Source: an uncultured Bacteroidales bacterium
GTDB lineage: Bacteria; Bacteroidota; Bacteroidia; Bacteroidales; UBA932
Assembly (NCBI GenBank): GCA_944322585.1
Contig: CALUPB010000014.1
Coordinates: 1-63,892, forward strand
Direction: 5' to 3'
Length of the DNA stretch: 63,892 nt
Below the pieces are notes generated by a model. It saw nothing but the letters and a program-made list of their open reading frames with translations. It made no database searches and was not told the origin of the DNA. The stretch's first letter is position 1. Each line of letters opens with the position of its first letter. The translations under genes were made by a program, and so were the position numbers. Below, one piece after another: positions 18,594 to 28,931 of this stretch.

Positions 18594-18704
18594 CATAAAA
18601 TACCGATACTATACCGGAAAATGGTATTAATTTTTTGTCATCATAAAATTTTCCGGGATATATTCGAGGATGCCGGTTTTTCTTTTTGAAAACGATAGCG
18701 GTTA

Positions 18705-19457
18705 CTATCTGAGGTCAGTGACAAACCAGTCTGAACCGAAAGACGGAACAGAAAATTCACTCTCGTCACCGCAAGGCAGGAAACCGAATGATGATATCAT
18801 GAAGACAAGTTTCACTTTTACCGTCTCTATTTCAGCCCCGACAAGAATATTGTCCGTCTTTCTGAAATACAGCTTCATGCCGGATATATCCGATGAGTCG
18901 GACAAAGGCTCAAGATCATACCGCACCGACGCAACGCCGTTAAAAGCGGTTTCCTGTCCTGGAATGTCCCAGCGGAACTCCCTGTCCACATTCCTGACAA
19001 GGGCAACAGGATCGACAAATGCCCCGCCTGCCTGCGTCACAGGCTCTATAACGGCTTCCTTGGCCTCATCATCAGCTGTACATACGACAGAACCGTCGCA
19101 CCACACCTCTATTCCATCACCATACATATGATAGCATTCACCCTGGACCGCAACGCTGCCTTTCCCAGTCATCTTCATCTTTCCGTCATCCATGACATAA
19201 GAATAGCCGAACTGCACCTTCGACACGGCGACCCTGTCTGCCAAAGCCCTTACTGCATTCTCCTGAGCCGACATATCCGAAGCAGGAAGGAATACCGCGA
19301 CAAAAGCGATGAGAGCCGCAGCCGCATACCTTGCTCCGACATTCGCGGCAACGTACCCGGCCCTTCCGGACGGGGCCGCATTCCCCGGTGCCCACAGACC
19401 TGCCCGACCAAAAGTCTTCCCAATGTACAGTTTTCTGAAGCCGATACTATCTTTCAT
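18705..19457 (-). CDS. LolA-like outer-membrane lipoprotein carrier
   Basis: A 250-residue periplasmic protein. After a long N-terminal stretch there is a hydrophobic export segment (YAAAALIAFVAVFLPASDMSAQ). The mature part fits the LolA/LolB-like half-barrel: GYSYVMDDGKMKMTGKGSVAVQGECYHMYGDGIEVWCDGSVVCT (split by strands), then VASVRYDLEPL and MKLYFRKTDNILVGAEIETV. It would ferry lipoproteins through the periplasm. The start is placed at ATG 19457, one codon after a GTG. It lies 39 bases after ftsK on the same strand, a pairing seen in other Bacteroidetes. Confidence 0.8.
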   Translation of the reverse strand: MKDSIGFRKLYIGKTFGRAGLWAPGNAAPSGRAGYVAANVGARYAAAALIAFVAVFLPASDMSAQENAVRALADRVAVSKVQFGYSYVMDDGKMKMTGKGSVAVQGECYHMYGDGIEVWCDGSVVCTADDEAKEAVIEPVTQAGGAFVDPVALVRNVDREFRWDIPGQETAFNGVASVRYDLEPLSDSSDISGMKLYFRKTDNILVGAEIETVKVKLVFMISSFGFLPCGDESEFSVPSFGSDWFVTDLR

Positions 19458-19496
19458 CACTCAAATTTCTCAAGTCCGTAATTATAAAACCTGAAA

Positions 19497-22052
19497 TCAC
19501 CGGCCCATATAGGTATCGAGAATGCCCTGAAGTTCATCGAGGTCGGAAACAAGAACCTGACGGGGCTTGGAGCCGTCCTGATGGCCTACTATTCCTGCCG
19601 CCTCTAACTGATCCATCACACGACCGGCACGCGCATAGCCCATACCCAGACTCCTCTGGAGATCAGTAGTGGAACCTTTCTGCTTCCTCACTACATATTC
19701 AGCCGCATCCCTGAAATTCTCGTCAAGATTCTGCATGTCTATCATCCCTCCGCTTCCCGATGATTCCGCTGATTCCGGCTCCGGCAAATAATACGGAGTG
19801 TTGTAACACTGCCTGTAACCGGTCTGACAACCGATGTAGTCCGTGACCCGGTAGATCTCGTCCATCCCTATCATCGCACACTGCACCCGCTCAAGCTCTA
19901 CGCCCGCATAGTAAAGCATATCTCCCTTTCCTATCAGTTTCTCAGCACCCGGGGTGTCAAGTATCGTGTTCGAATCCACCCGCGTCGATGTCCGGAACGC
20001 TATCCGCATCGGGAAATTAGTCTTGATTATACCTGTCACCACATCCACCGACGGCCGCTGTGTCGCTATGATGACATGGATTCCTGCTGCCCTCCCCTTC
20101 TGTGCCAGCCGGATGATTGATGTCGTGATGTTACGCGCCTGGCTCTTCGACTCCGAACCGGCCCCGACTGACATGATAAGGTCGGCATATTCGTCTATCA
20201 CAACTACTATGTATGGCAGGAACCGGTGGCCTTCGTTCGGGTTCAGATGCCGGTCACGGTATTTCTCGTTGTACAGCTTTACATTGTTCGCCGAAGTCAC
20301 GCTCATCAGCTTGTACCTCTCGTCCATCTCTATACACAGTGATCGGAGCACCGTCTCCGCCTGCTTGGGATTCTTGACTATCGCTCCCGACATCTCCTCC
20401 TGTTCGCCAGATGCTGTCGGAAGTACCGCAAGATAATGCTTCAGCAGCTTCGCATAGGCGTTGAATTCTACCATCTTTGGGTCTATGAACACGAACTTCA
20501 GCTCCGACGGATGCTTCGAATAAAGCAGAGACGTGATGATGACATTCAGACCGACCGACTTGCCCTGTTTGGTCGCACCCGCCACCAGAAGATGAGGCGC
20601 CTCCGTCAGGTCGAAGACCTTGATTTTCTGGGTAATGGTATACCCTATCGCAACCGGCAGTTCGTATTTGTTGTTCCTGAATGCTTCATCATTGAGAAGG
20701 GACTTCAACGGTACTATGGAAGGACGCTCGTTCGGCACCTCTATGCCGACCGTATCCGAAAGCCTCACTACCCTCACCCCATGGGCATTCAGCGCCATGG
20801 CTATGTCCTCCTCGAGATTCCTGATGGCGGAAATCTTCACGCCCGGCGCCGGTGTCACCTTATAGAGAGTCACTGTAGGGCCCTTACAGGCTACCACGTT
20901 CTCCACCTCTATCTTATAGTTGAGAAGGGTTGCCCTTATCTTGTTGTTGTTCCTTTCAAGTTCCTCCTTCGGAACATCATGCCTGGATTCCGAATAATCC
21001 TTCAGCAGGTCGAGGGTAGGGAACTCATATCTGTTCAGTTCCTCCCACGTGTCAATACGAGGAAGTTCGCGGACATCTTCCGTAGAAAGATCCTTGCCTT
21101 CGAGAACCTGCATCTCCTGTTCCGCCCGCAATTCCGATTCCTTATATTCAGGACTGCCTGTTCCGTATCCGCCTTCGTCCATGCCGGAGCCGCTGTCTGC
21201 AATGCCGGAAACATCTTCCTTATCAGAATCCTTCCGGATTGCCGTCCCGTCGTAACGCCCTTCCGGCACCGTATCAGCCTCCTCTTCCGTATCATCCCTG
21301 AACTTGTCTTCATCCGGACCGGAAACCGGATCCATGAACGGTACATCCCTGTCACCGGCACTGACATTTGAAGACGGTGACTCCTGCGTATCCCCGGCAT
21401 GCCGCGCCACGGCTCTGTCTCCGGCCGTTTCCGGAGAAGACTCCCCGATTTTCACGAACCATCCTGAGAAGCGTCCGCTGGCATAGAGCAGCCATACGAC
21501 CACAAGCAGAAGCAATACGAATGCTGTGACTATATGCCCCGCAAGATTGACGGACCACGAATTCAGCAGGGCGCCGCAGTCACCCCCGAGTCCGCCTCCG
21601 AATGCATTCTCTCCTCCGGCAAGCCCTGCCGCATATGCCAGAATTACAGATGACAGCATGGCTCCCGACAATGTCAGGACGACAACTTTCACGATACCTG
21701 AAGCATTCCTTCTGAAAAAGAGGCGGCAGGATATGAAAGCCAGAAGAATCACTATAAAGAAACTCCCGAGGCCGAAACATCCGGACACAAGAAAACGGCT
21801 CCAGCGGTATCCGAGCTTGCCGCACCAGTTGTGGACAGCAGAGCTGCGGTCCATCATATGCGGGTCTGTCAGCAGACTCTGATCAGCCTGCCATGAAAAC
21901 AGATATGACAGGACAGACAGGAAAGTGAATACGGTAAATACACCGACCACCAGTCCGGACACCTTCAGTATCCTGATCCTGGTCTCCTCGCTGATCCTGT
22001 ACTGAACGCGTCCCGGTTTTTTCCTTTCCTTTACATCGGATTTTCGGGGCAT
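19497..22052 (-). CDS. ftsK: DNA translocase FtsK
   Basis: An 851-residue membrane-anchored motor that pumps chromosome ends through the division septum. About four membrane segments lie in the first 200 residues, then an acidic linker (SGPDEDKFRDDTEEEADT), then the RecA-like motor: Walker A VAGATKQGKSVGLN near residue 494, Walker B YIVVVIDEYADLIM near 620, and ATQRPSVDVVTGIIKTNFP. The C-terminal gamma winged helix that reads polar sequences is present (LQRSLGMGYARAGRVMDQLE, about 790-850). Length is normal. It starts 2 bases after the DUF4290 gene and is probably co-transcribed. Confidence 0.97.
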   Translation of the reverse strand: MPRKSDVKERKKPGRVQYRISEETRIRILKVSGLVVGVFTVFTFLSVLSYLFSWQADQSLLTDPHMMDRSSAVHNWCGKLGYRWSRFLVSGCFGLGSFFIVILLAFISCRLFFRRNASGIVKVVVLTLSGAMLSSVILAYAAGLAGGENAFGGGLGGDCGALLNSWSVNLAGHIVTAFVLLLLVVVWLLYASGRFSGWFVKIGESSPETAGDRAVARHAGDTQESPSSNVSAGDRDVPFMDPVSGPDEDKFRDDTEEEADTVPEGRYDGTAIRKDSDKEDVSGIADSGSGMDEGGYGTGSPEYKESELRAEQEMQVLEGKDLSTEDVRELPRIDTWEELNRYEFPTLDLLKDYSESRHDVPKEELERNNNKIRATLLNYKIEVENVVACKGPTVTLYKVTPAPGVKISAIRNLEEDIAMALNAHGVRVVRLSDTVGIEVPNERPSIVPLKSLLNDEAFRNNKYELPVAIGYTITQKIKVFDLTEAPHLLVAGATKQGKSVGLNVIITSLLYSKHPSELKFVFIDPKMVEFNAYAKLLKHYLAVLPTASGEQEEMSGAIVKNPKQAETVLRSLCIEMDERYKLMSVTSANNVKLYNEKYRDRHLNPNEGHRFLPYIVVVIDEYADLIMSVGAGSESKSQARNITTSIIRLAQKGRAAGIHVIIATQRPSVDVVTGIIKTNFPMRIAFRTSTRVDSNTILDTPGAEKLIGKGDMLYYAGVELERVQCAMIGMDEIYRVTDYIGCQTGYRQCYNTPYYLPEPESAESSGSGGMIDMQNLDENFRDAAEYVVRKQKGSTTDLQRSLGMGYARAGRVMDQLEAAGIVGHQDGSKPRQVLVSDLDELQGILDTYMGR

Positions 22053-22054
22053 GA

Positions 22055-22717
22055 CTATTTGTTCCTCTGGTTTTTCCTCTGGTTATTGTATCTCTGGAAA
22101 TGTCCGTTCCTGTTTCCCGAACCGGGACGGGAGAATGTGGCATCTGATGATATTCTTGACAGATGAATGTTCTCCGGAACCTGTATCCTTCCATCCGACA
22201 AGGCTTCGATATCGCTGAAAATCGTCTCGTCTGAGACCGTATCCTTGTTCCATATCAGATACTGCTGCCTCATGTACCCTGCCAAAGACCTGAGCATGGC
22301 AGTCTTGGTCTCCCCGTCCTCCATACCGGCTATCAGGTCGATGATGCTTTCGATGTTGCGGCCATAATGCGCAGCACGTATGGGCTTTTTCCTGATCGGG
22401 ATCATTGCGGGCGGAGCCGTGAACTTGTCCGGACTGGGCATAGGATATGGGGAATCCACATCAAGATTGAAGTCAGCTATTATAAAAAGGTGATCCCACA
22501 GTTTCTGTTCATAATTCTCCTGCAGATGGACCTGAGGATTGACTGTCTCCATGACCTTGATCACCGCACGCGCCTGCTCGTTGCGCTTCTCCCTGTCCGG
22601 TATCGAACGGAGGTATTCGACCATTTTCTGGACATTGCGTCCGTATTCCGGAAGTTTCAGACTCTTGCGTTCCGTATTGTACATCAGCCTGTAGCTGTTC
22701 TTTTCATCAAATTCCAT
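22055..22717 (-). CDS. DUF4290 family protein
   Basis: A 220-residue protein of a Bacteroidetes-specific family without known function. Recognised by YNTERKSLKLPEYGRNVQKMVEYL, LWDHLFIIADFNLDVDSPYP and AHYGRNIESIIDLIAGMEDG. The tail is rich in Arg/Asn/Gln (RNGHFQRYNNQRKNQRNK) and may bind nucleic acid, which is inference. It opens the ftsK operon; the family is often next to core replication and division genes. A tiny upstream frame overlaps its start (see findings). Confidence 0.88.
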   Translation of the reverse strand: MEFDEKNSYRLMYNTERKSLKLPEYGRNVQKMVEYLRSIPDREKRNEQARAVIKVMETVNPQVHLQENYEQKLWDHLFIIADFNLDVDSPYPMPSPDKFTAPPAMIPIRKKPIRAAHYGRNIESIIDLIAGMEDGETKTAMLRSLAGYMRQQYLIWNKDTVSDETIFSDIEALSDGRIQVPENIHLSRISSDATFSRPGSGNRNGHFQRYNNQRKNQRNK

Positions 22718-22739
22718 ATTCCCAGTTTTTCATGAATTG

Positions 22740-22747
22740 CAAAGATA
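22740..22747 (-). promoter_or_regulatory. -7 box for the DUF4290-ftsK operon
   Basis: TATCTTTG on the minus strand matches TAnnTTTG and lies 22 bases before the DUF4290 start. No convincing upstream TTG box at the usual spacing. Confidence 0.6.
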
Positions 22748-22777
22748 GCAAGAATATGTCTTACTTCCATATTATCA

Positions 22778-25700
22778 TCACGATATTTCCTGGACTTCAT
22801 CCTGGACGACATACCATACGGCCGCTTCCACGTTCCTGTATCCCATCCTCCTGTAGAGATCCGCATATGCAGCCACCTGGACTGCATATTCATCCCGTCT
22901 GCGGCCGAACTTGTAGTCGATGATACGCACATTTCCGTCCGGAGACAGCTCCACGCGGTCCGGCCTGTGGACGGCACCGTCCGTATCTATGACATCAGTC
23001 TCGTTTCTTACCGACACCCGCTCCGAGAACCAGCCCCGGCCCCTGGCTGAGGCTATCCTTTCCGACAGCAGGGTACGGGCCTCTTCCGCACAGGACATAT
23101 CAAGGGCACCGTCCGTAACGGCCCTGTCCACAGCACCGTCGAGGTCGCCAGGGATTTTCACTTCGGCGAGTATGTCATGAAGAACTATTCCTTTCAGCCT
23201 GCCCGATGTCGCGACCCCGGCTTCTCCGTCTCCCGAGAAAAAATCAGACGGTTTCCTGCCGAGCAGGAGGCGCGGCATGCCGTCTGCAGGATTGAGAGGC
23301 CATGAAGGATACGACGCGCCGACACCCGCCACATGATCCGCCTCCTTTCCGTCATTCCAGCCCATCGGAATATCCCCCATAGAAAACCTGACCTCATCCT
23401 CGCCCGCAATATGCTTCATACCGGCAAAGCATGCCGCATAATTATACAGGGCCTGTGAAAAATCCGTAAAGGACAGCCATTCTCCGGGACTGACAGAATC
23501 GAGGAACTTTGCGGAAGGCAGTCTGCCGATGATATGCATTCCCTTCCTTGCCCTTGTCAATGCCACATAAAGCACATTGACATTGTCAATATACTGTCTG
23601 AGCAGTTCTTCATGGTAATCGGAAGCAAAAACAGTATACTCGCTTTCCGCCGAGAGGATGACATCATATACGCTTCTGCATGCATCACCGAGAGGAGTGC
23701 CGGAAAGATCGGGAGAACACCAGTGCCTGCCGCTCCTGAAAAGGGTGACGCTCTCTGTAAACGGTACGATGACATACGGGAAATCAAGTCCTTTGGCCTT
23801 GTGTATCGTCATGACCCTTACCGAATCCCCGGCATCGGGCGACGAGATTGCGGGATCCATGTCCTCCCACTGTTTCAGGAAACCCCTCAACCCGTTACCG
23901 TTGACCCTTGCATAATCCGACACGCAATCGACAAAAGACTGGATATACAGAGTCTCGGCATCGAATATATCCTCATCCTTCGTCCGAAGCTCCCTCAACA
24001 GAGCTTCGCACAGGTCGACAAGAGAATGATATTCCTGAGGGACAGACACTTCCATATCGGATGCGACATAACCGCTGATACTGTCTGACGGATTGTCGAT
24101 AAAGGACAGCAGCGACACCAGCCTGCGGACCGTCAGCGAAGACCTGACTTTAAGGGAATCATCGGTGACAACCCTCACGCCATTTGCAATCAGATACCCG
24201 GCAACGGATGCTCCGGCACTGTTGTTCCTCACGAGTACGGCGATATCCTTCAGTGAAGCTCCGTGAGATTGCAGTTCCGTTACAGACTCAAGGACTTTGG
24301 AAAGCTCCATATCCTTAGGACAGAATGTAAGGTCGACACTGCCCTGCTCATCGGAATGACATTTCTGTACTACATCGGCATATACGGATGAAATGACCCC
24401 CGGCACACCGTCCCGGGACACGGCGGCCCCGTACATCCTGTCCAGCTGTTCCGACACAGCACTGAAAAAGCCGTTGTTGAAGGACACTATACTGGCGCTG
24501 CTCCTGTAATTGGTGTCGAGGGTATCGACTTCCGTATCATGCAGCTGCCTCTGGAGTTCGGTCGCCAGAAGATTCCAGTCGGATCCGCGCCACCTGTAGA
24601 TACTCTGCTTGACATCCCCCACCACAAGACAGTCATATCCCTTGCCCTGACTCTCTTTCAGCAGAGGAAGGAAATTCTCCCACTGTATCCTTGACGTGTC
24701 CTGAAATTCGTCAAGCAGGAAATTGTCATATCTCACACCTGTCTTTTCGTATATGAACGGTGCATCCGACCCTGCGATTATATCCTTCAGAATAGTATTC
24801 GAATCATCGATACTCAGGACATTCTTCTCTTTCAGAAGGGCATTGAATTCCCTGTACAGATCACCCGCTATGCCAAGTCCATACAACTGGTCACGTATAG
24901 CGACGGCCGTGCGGTAAAGGGTGTACGGCCTGTCAAAGAGGGCACAGAAATCATTCAGGGGACCTTCAAGGACAGGATATACGGATGCCTTCATGGACTT
25001 CGGCTTCGACTTTGCGAACCACAGTTCAGGATCCGATGCCTTCGACAGGAAACTGTCAGAAGGTCTGGCCACTACGGTCCCCCCACCGATATCACGATAA
25101 TTGTATATAGCCGCGAGAAAGCGTCTGTTGAAATCCTCGGGCTTCATACCGGCTGCATGCACAATCTCCAACACCCGTCCGGCCGCATCCTGCACAGAAA
25201 TCCCGAAATCCCTGATGATCTGTCTGCATCCTTTCCTGACTTTCAGCAGATTCTCCCTGGAATACGCCTCTTTCTCATCCACTCCGAACGCCTCGACCAT
25301 GGTTCTGTGCTCGTCAGACTTGAGCCGGGATGCAATTTCCATAAGACCGGACTCAAGACTGTACCGGCCTCCCTGCTCGATCTGTTCCACAGCACTTTCC
25401 GTGAGCCATTGAAGTTTGTCAGCATCCTTTTCAGTCAAGGCATCCAGCAGTCTGTCGACACTTTCAGCAACAAGAGAATCCTTGTCGAGCTCCACCTGGT
25501 ATGACGAAAACTGTCCTATCTCCCGCGAGAACGACTTGAGCGTCTGCTGGAAGAACCTGTCTATCGTACTGACAGAAAATGCACTGTAATCATGCAGAAT
25601 ATTACAGAGCAGTCCATCCGCTTCCTTCCGGAGCGTCTCATCGTCCGGGAACACGGAAGGCACGAAAAAATCATGATAGCCGGACAACTCCGGACTGTCA

Positions 25701-25885
25701 GCAAGGACAGAGAGCTCATGCATTATCCTGCTCTTCATTTCATCCGTCGCCTTGTTGGTAAACGTAACGGCAAGGATATGCCTGTATGCATACCTGTCCT
25801 TTTTCGCAAACAGCAGGGCTATATATTTCCTGGCGAGGTTGAATGTCTTTCCCGAACCCGCCGAAGCCTTCATTATCTGTATCAT
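22778..25885 (-). CDS. addA: AddA-type UvrD-helicase/nuclease
   Basis: A 1035-residue helicase-nuclease subunit for repair of double-strand DNA breaks. Walker A is at the very N-terminus (KASAGSGKTFNLARKY, residues 6-21), then TFTNKATDEMKSRI, the DEFQDTSRIQW Walker B, VGDVKQSIYRWRGSDW, and VMTIHKAKGLDFPYVIVPF, all superfamily 1 helicase motifs. A RecB-type nuclease domain lies at the C-terminus: LKGIVLHDILAEV, then VRIIDYKFGRRRDEYAVQVAAYADLY near 985-1010. It overlaps the partner addB by 4 bases (ATGA type), so translation is coupled. Confidence 0.93.
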   Translation of the reverse strand: MIQIMKASAGSGKTFNLARKYIALLFAKKDRYAYRHILAVTFTNKATDEMKSRIMHELSVLADSPELSGYHDFFVPSVFPDDETLRKEADGLLCNILHDYSAFSVSTIDRFFQQTLKSFSREIGQFSSYQVELDKDSLVAESVDRLLDALTEKDADKLQWLTESAVEQIEQGGRYSLESGLMEIASRLKSDEHRTMVEAFGVDEKEAYSRENLLKVRKGCRQIIRDFGISVQDAAGRVLEIVHAAGMKPEDFNRRFLAAIYNYRDIGGGTVVARPSDSFLSKASDPELWFAKSKPKSMKASVYPVLEGPLNDFCALFDRPYTLYRTAVAIRDQLYGLGIAGDLYREFNALLKEKNVLSIDDSNTILKDIIAGSDAPFIYEKTGVRYDNFLLDEFQDTSRIQWENFLPLLKESQGKGYDCLVVGDVKQSIYRWRGSDWNLLATELQRQLHDTEVDTLDTNYRSSASIVSFNNGFFSAVSEQLDRMYGAAVSRDGVPGVISSVYADVVQKCHSDEQGSVDLTFCPKDMELSKVLESVTELQSHGASLKDIAVLVRNNSAGASVAGYLIANGVRVVTDDSLKVRSSLTVRRLVSLLSFIDNPSDSISGYVASDMEVSVPQEYHSLVDLCEALLRELRTKDEDIFDAETLYIQSFVDCVSDYARVNGNGLRGFLKQWEDMDPAISSPDAGDSVRVMTIHKAKGLDFPYVIVPFTESVTLFRSGRHWCSPDLSGTPLGDACRSVYDVILSAESEYTVFASDYHEELLRQYIDNVNVLYVALTRARKGMHIIGRLPSAKFLDSVSPGEWLSFTDFSQALYNYAACFAGMKHIAGEDEVRFSMGDIPMGWNDGKEADHVAGVGASYPSWPLNPADGMPRLLLGRKPSDFFSGDGEAGVATSGRLKGIVLHDILAEVKIPGDLDGAVDRAVTDGALDMSCAEEARTLLSERIASARGRGWFSERVSVRNETDVIDTDGAVHRPDRVELSPDGNVRIIDYKFGRRRDEYAVQVAAYADLYRRMGYRNVEAAVWYVVQDEVQEIS

Positions 25886-28797
25886 TTTCCGCAGATTTTT
25901 CTGAAATCACAATAGGAACAGGTCTTCGGATCATCCGTTCTCCTGAAAGGGACATCCGTATCCGCTATCTCATCCAGCAGCCTGGCAAGCCTCTCTTCCA
26001 TCATGGAATAGAATTTTCCATCAAGGGGAACCACTTCCACCGGCTCCCTGAATATACGGGAAGTCTGATAGACCGAATTGCATACGGGCCCCGTGAATCC
26101 GTTTCTGCGCAGCAGCATATCATAGATGAAAAACTGGAGCGCAATCTTCGGCCTTGCCGAATTGTCTTCGCCGAAAACGGCATCCGCCACTTCTTCAGCA
26201 TTCCCTTCATCTATGAAGATATCATCGTCGGAAACCTTTCCTGTCTTGTAATCGCAGACCCTAACCTGTCCGTCTCCGAGACTGTCTATCCTGTCCACAT
26301 AGCCCGTGAAACGGAAACCGGCGAAATCGGCCGAATAACGTTTCTCGGTACCTATGATCTCGAATGCGCCGGCCCCTGACCTCCTGAGCAGTTCCAGATC
26401 CCGTTCTATCGTCTTCATCACATACCTTACAATGACATCCGCCACCACGAAATTCCTTCCCGTTATCTCCCTGGTATTTAGCTCGCTGCATATCAGGCTC
26501 CTCACCTTCCGTCTTATTTCCTCCTCCCTGCCGAGCCAGGATTCGAGATATGCGGCCGTCACCCTGTCCTGCATCCGGATCCCTTCCGGTCCGCCGCGCC
26601 TTCTGTCCATGACATCATCACGGGACATAGCCTCCTCCCCTGCAAATAACGCCCACATAAGATCATGATACACTGTACCGAACATACCGGCGTCGAGAGA
26701 TTCCGAAACCTCTTCCGCCGCCTTCAGACCCTTTACCGTCCCGTAATAGAATCTGGCGGGACATGCAAGATAATTCTGCAGGGAAGTCGCAGACAGGCTT
26801 GTACTGCGTATCACCGCCACATCTTCAGGTGTTTTCTCTATGACCGGCCTTATCTCCGGACTGCCTATTCCGGAACCTGAAACATAACGGCTGACAGGCA
26901 GTCTGAAATGATACACCAACTGCCTGATGTACCGGCTCTCCTCTCCCGTATGCAGTCCTTCCGTCCTCGAATCGTATATCATCCATACATTTTCCGCCCT
27001 CTGTATCATCCTGTAGAAATAATATGCCCATACGGCATCCTGATACTCATACGTAGGAAGACCGAATCCTTTCCTCAGCTCAGCAGGAATAAAGGAAGAA
27101 CTTACACTTCTTCTCGGGAAAGTGCCCTCATTCGCAGAGAGTATCACTATATTGCTGAAGTCCAAGGCTCTCGTCTCCAACGGCCCCATTATCTGAAGAC
27201 CCTTGAGAGGTTCTCCCCTGAACGGGACTGTCTCCGGCCCGATGATCTGATCCAGCAGACGGATAAAAGTGGCGGGCATCACGGAAAGGCCGAAAGACGA
27301 AAGCCTCATGACATCGCAATAATATGCCCTGGCAAATTCCGACTCGACTGCCATACTGTCCGAACCGCTGAATTTCGAGGCGATGCCCGACACGGCTTCA
27401 AGCAGGTATTCCGCCAGTGCCCTGACCTGTCCTGCATCGGTCGACTTCTGATCCCTGACCACCGGTCTGAACAGCAGTTCAAGCAGGGGGCTTCCGATAA
27501 AATCGGACTGAGGGATATAAATCTTTTTTTCTTCCCTAATCCTGTCAACAGTTCCGAGGCTCTCCCTGTCCGCCACTTTCCGGAACAGTCCGCTGGAAAA
27601 TACGGACCAGACCTGTCTGTAATAGAAGGCCCATTCCCCGTTCCTTTCCCTCATATGGAGCTGCATGGAAGCGATGTCCGACATCAATGCATATATTGCA
27701 CTGGAAGACATTCCGTACCCCATGGTGACATTGATGTCCTCTATCTCGGGAGGAATGGTATTGAGAAGAGGGAGCAGGAGATGCTCGTCGGCAAGGACGA
27801 CAGCGCAGTCGGCTCTGTTCCTTATTATGTCAGGCACCGCCTTTACCTGTCCTACGGAGGAAGGAACGCTCATCACGTTGACTGAAGGGACTCCGAGCCC
27901 TCCGGGATCCCAGCAGTATGCCTGCGGGAACTCGCGCACGTTGTCTTCCATAAAAAAGGAAGACTTGTTTCTCCTGTCTTTTATCATATCCCCGGAATAG
28001 TCCCAGCAGAATTCCGCAAGAGAGGCATCGCGCATCTTGCGCATCACGGTTTTCTCACACTCGTTCAACGCATTGAGCCCTGTAAACACGAACCGCGAAA
28101 CTTCAGGGAACACTTCCGCAAGCACATCTGCGACTGACCTTTCCCGGAGCATGTGCACGGCTTTTCTGTATACCATTCCTTCATAGGCATGCCCTTTTTC
28201 CTCAAGAGCCTTTCCATAAGAAACATACAGAGGTTCAAGGATATTCCATATCTGCAGGAATCTTGCCTTGACATCAGGTCTGTCGGAGCCGATATCCGCG
28301 GTAATCCTTGAATTCCTTTCATTGAAATGGCTGACAAACCGTTCCACAGCCGCTCTCTGGACATCCGACAGATATGAATAGCTGTCCTGGATGGCCTTGT
28401 AATCCGACACATTGGTAAAAAGCCGGCGGGGATCTGCCAGATACTTGTCCGCATCATTGAAATCGCCGAGTATTATATCTCCCCAGAATATGAATTCATC
28501 CAGAGGTTCGGCTTTCGGATTCAATTTCCTGTAGGACTCATACAGAAGCAGAAGAAGCGTCACCCGGTCCGTAGGCCTGATCCCGTTCAGCATATAGAAG
28601 AAATCATTCTCGGTGACCATCACCGGAGACACGAGAGGCACATCTGTACCGGAACATGCAACGGTTTCCGCCAGATATTTCCGGAAGAAGACCATGGACC
28701 TCCTGTTCGGGAATATAAAACAGCTGCCGGGAATTTTCCCGTCCGCAAAATACCTGTCTGCTACCTGTTTCAGAAATGGTGTCATGGCTTTGTACAT
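25882..28797 (-). CDS. addB: AddB-type PD-(D/E)XK nuclease with Fe-S cluster cysteines
   Basis: A 971-residue partner of AddA. The N-terminal part (CFIFPNRRSMVFFRKYL) is an inactive helicase-like fold. The C-terminal nuclease shows LGTVYHDLMW-like and VRVCDYKTGKVSDDD motifs, near residue 847. Four cysteines that hold an iron-sulphur cluster are in place: one in NYLACPARFYYG near 677 and three in the final TCSYCDFRKICGK. The pair processes broken DNA ends for RecA. A promoter box lies only 8 bases before the ATG; a second ATG 12 bases further in is possible. Confidence 0.9.
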   Translation of the reverse strand: MYKAMTPFLKQVADRYFADGKIPGSCFIFPNRRSMVFFRKYLAETVACSGTDVPLVSPVMVTENDFFYMLNGIRPTDRVTLLLLLYESYRKLNPKAEPLDEFIFWGDIILGDFNDADKYLADPRRLFTNVSDYKAIQDSYSYLSDVQRAAVERFVSHFNERNSRITADIGSDRPDVKARFLQIWNILEPLYVSYGKALEEKGHAYEGMVYRKAVHMLRERSVADVLAEVFPEVSRFVFTGLNALNECEKTVMRKMRDASLAEFCWDYSGDMIKDRRNKSSFFMEDNVREFPQAYCWDPGGLGVPSVNVMSVPSSVGQVKAVPDIIRNRADCAVVLADEHLLLPLLNTIPPEIEDINVTMGYGMSSSAIYALMSDIASMQLHMRERNGEWAFYYRQVWSVFSSGLFRKVADRESLGTVDRIREEKKIYIPQSDFIGSPLLELLFRPVVRDQKSTDAGQVRALAEYLLEAVSGIASKFSGSDSMAVESEFARAYYCDVMRLSSFGLSVMPATFIRLLDQIIGPETVPFRGEPLKGLQIMGPLETRALDFSNIVILSANEGTFPRRSVSSSFIPAELRKGFGLPTYEYQDAVWAYYFYRMIQRAENVWMIYDSRTEGLHTGEESRYIRQLVYHFRLPVSRYVSGSGIGSPEIRPVIEKTPEDVAVIRSTSLSATSLQNYLACPARFYYGTVKGLKAAEEVSESLDAGMFGTVYHDLMWALFAGEEAMSRDDVMDRRRGGPEGIRMQDRVTAAYLESWLGREEEIRRKVRSLICSELNTREITGRNFVVADVIVRYVMKTIERDLELLRRSGAGAFEIIGTEKRYSADFAGFRFTGYVDRIDSLGDGQVRVCDYKTGKVSDDDIFIDEGNAEEVADAVFGEDNSARPKIALQFFIYDMLLRRNGFTGPVCNSVYQTSRIFREPVEVVPLDGKFYSMMEERLARLLDEIADTDVPFRRTDDPKTCSYCDFRKICGK

Positions 28798-28805
28798 TTG
28801 TCCGG

Positions 28806-28813
28806 CAAATATA
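28806..28813 (-). promoter_or_regulatory. addB: -7 box for addB-addA, 8 bases from the start
   Basis: TATATTTG on the minus strand matches TAnnTTTG. Only 8 bases separate it from the addB ATG, so the transcript would be leaderless or nearly so. Confidence 0.55.
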
Positions 28814-28892
28814 ATGGATCATTGTGCCATTGTACGGCACAGACCGGAAAATTTAAAATTCAGTCGACTGACAAATTTACGGAAATTTTGGC

Positions 28893-28900
28893 TAAATTTG
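28893..28900 (+). promoter_or_regulatory. -7 box for the phosphotransferase gene
   Basis: TAAATTTG matches TAnnTTTG, 31 bases before the ATG at 28932. The upstream TTTG box is not clear. Confidence 0.5.
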
Positions 28901-28931
28901 TAGAATTGTTCAATCACTAAAACTATATGCA

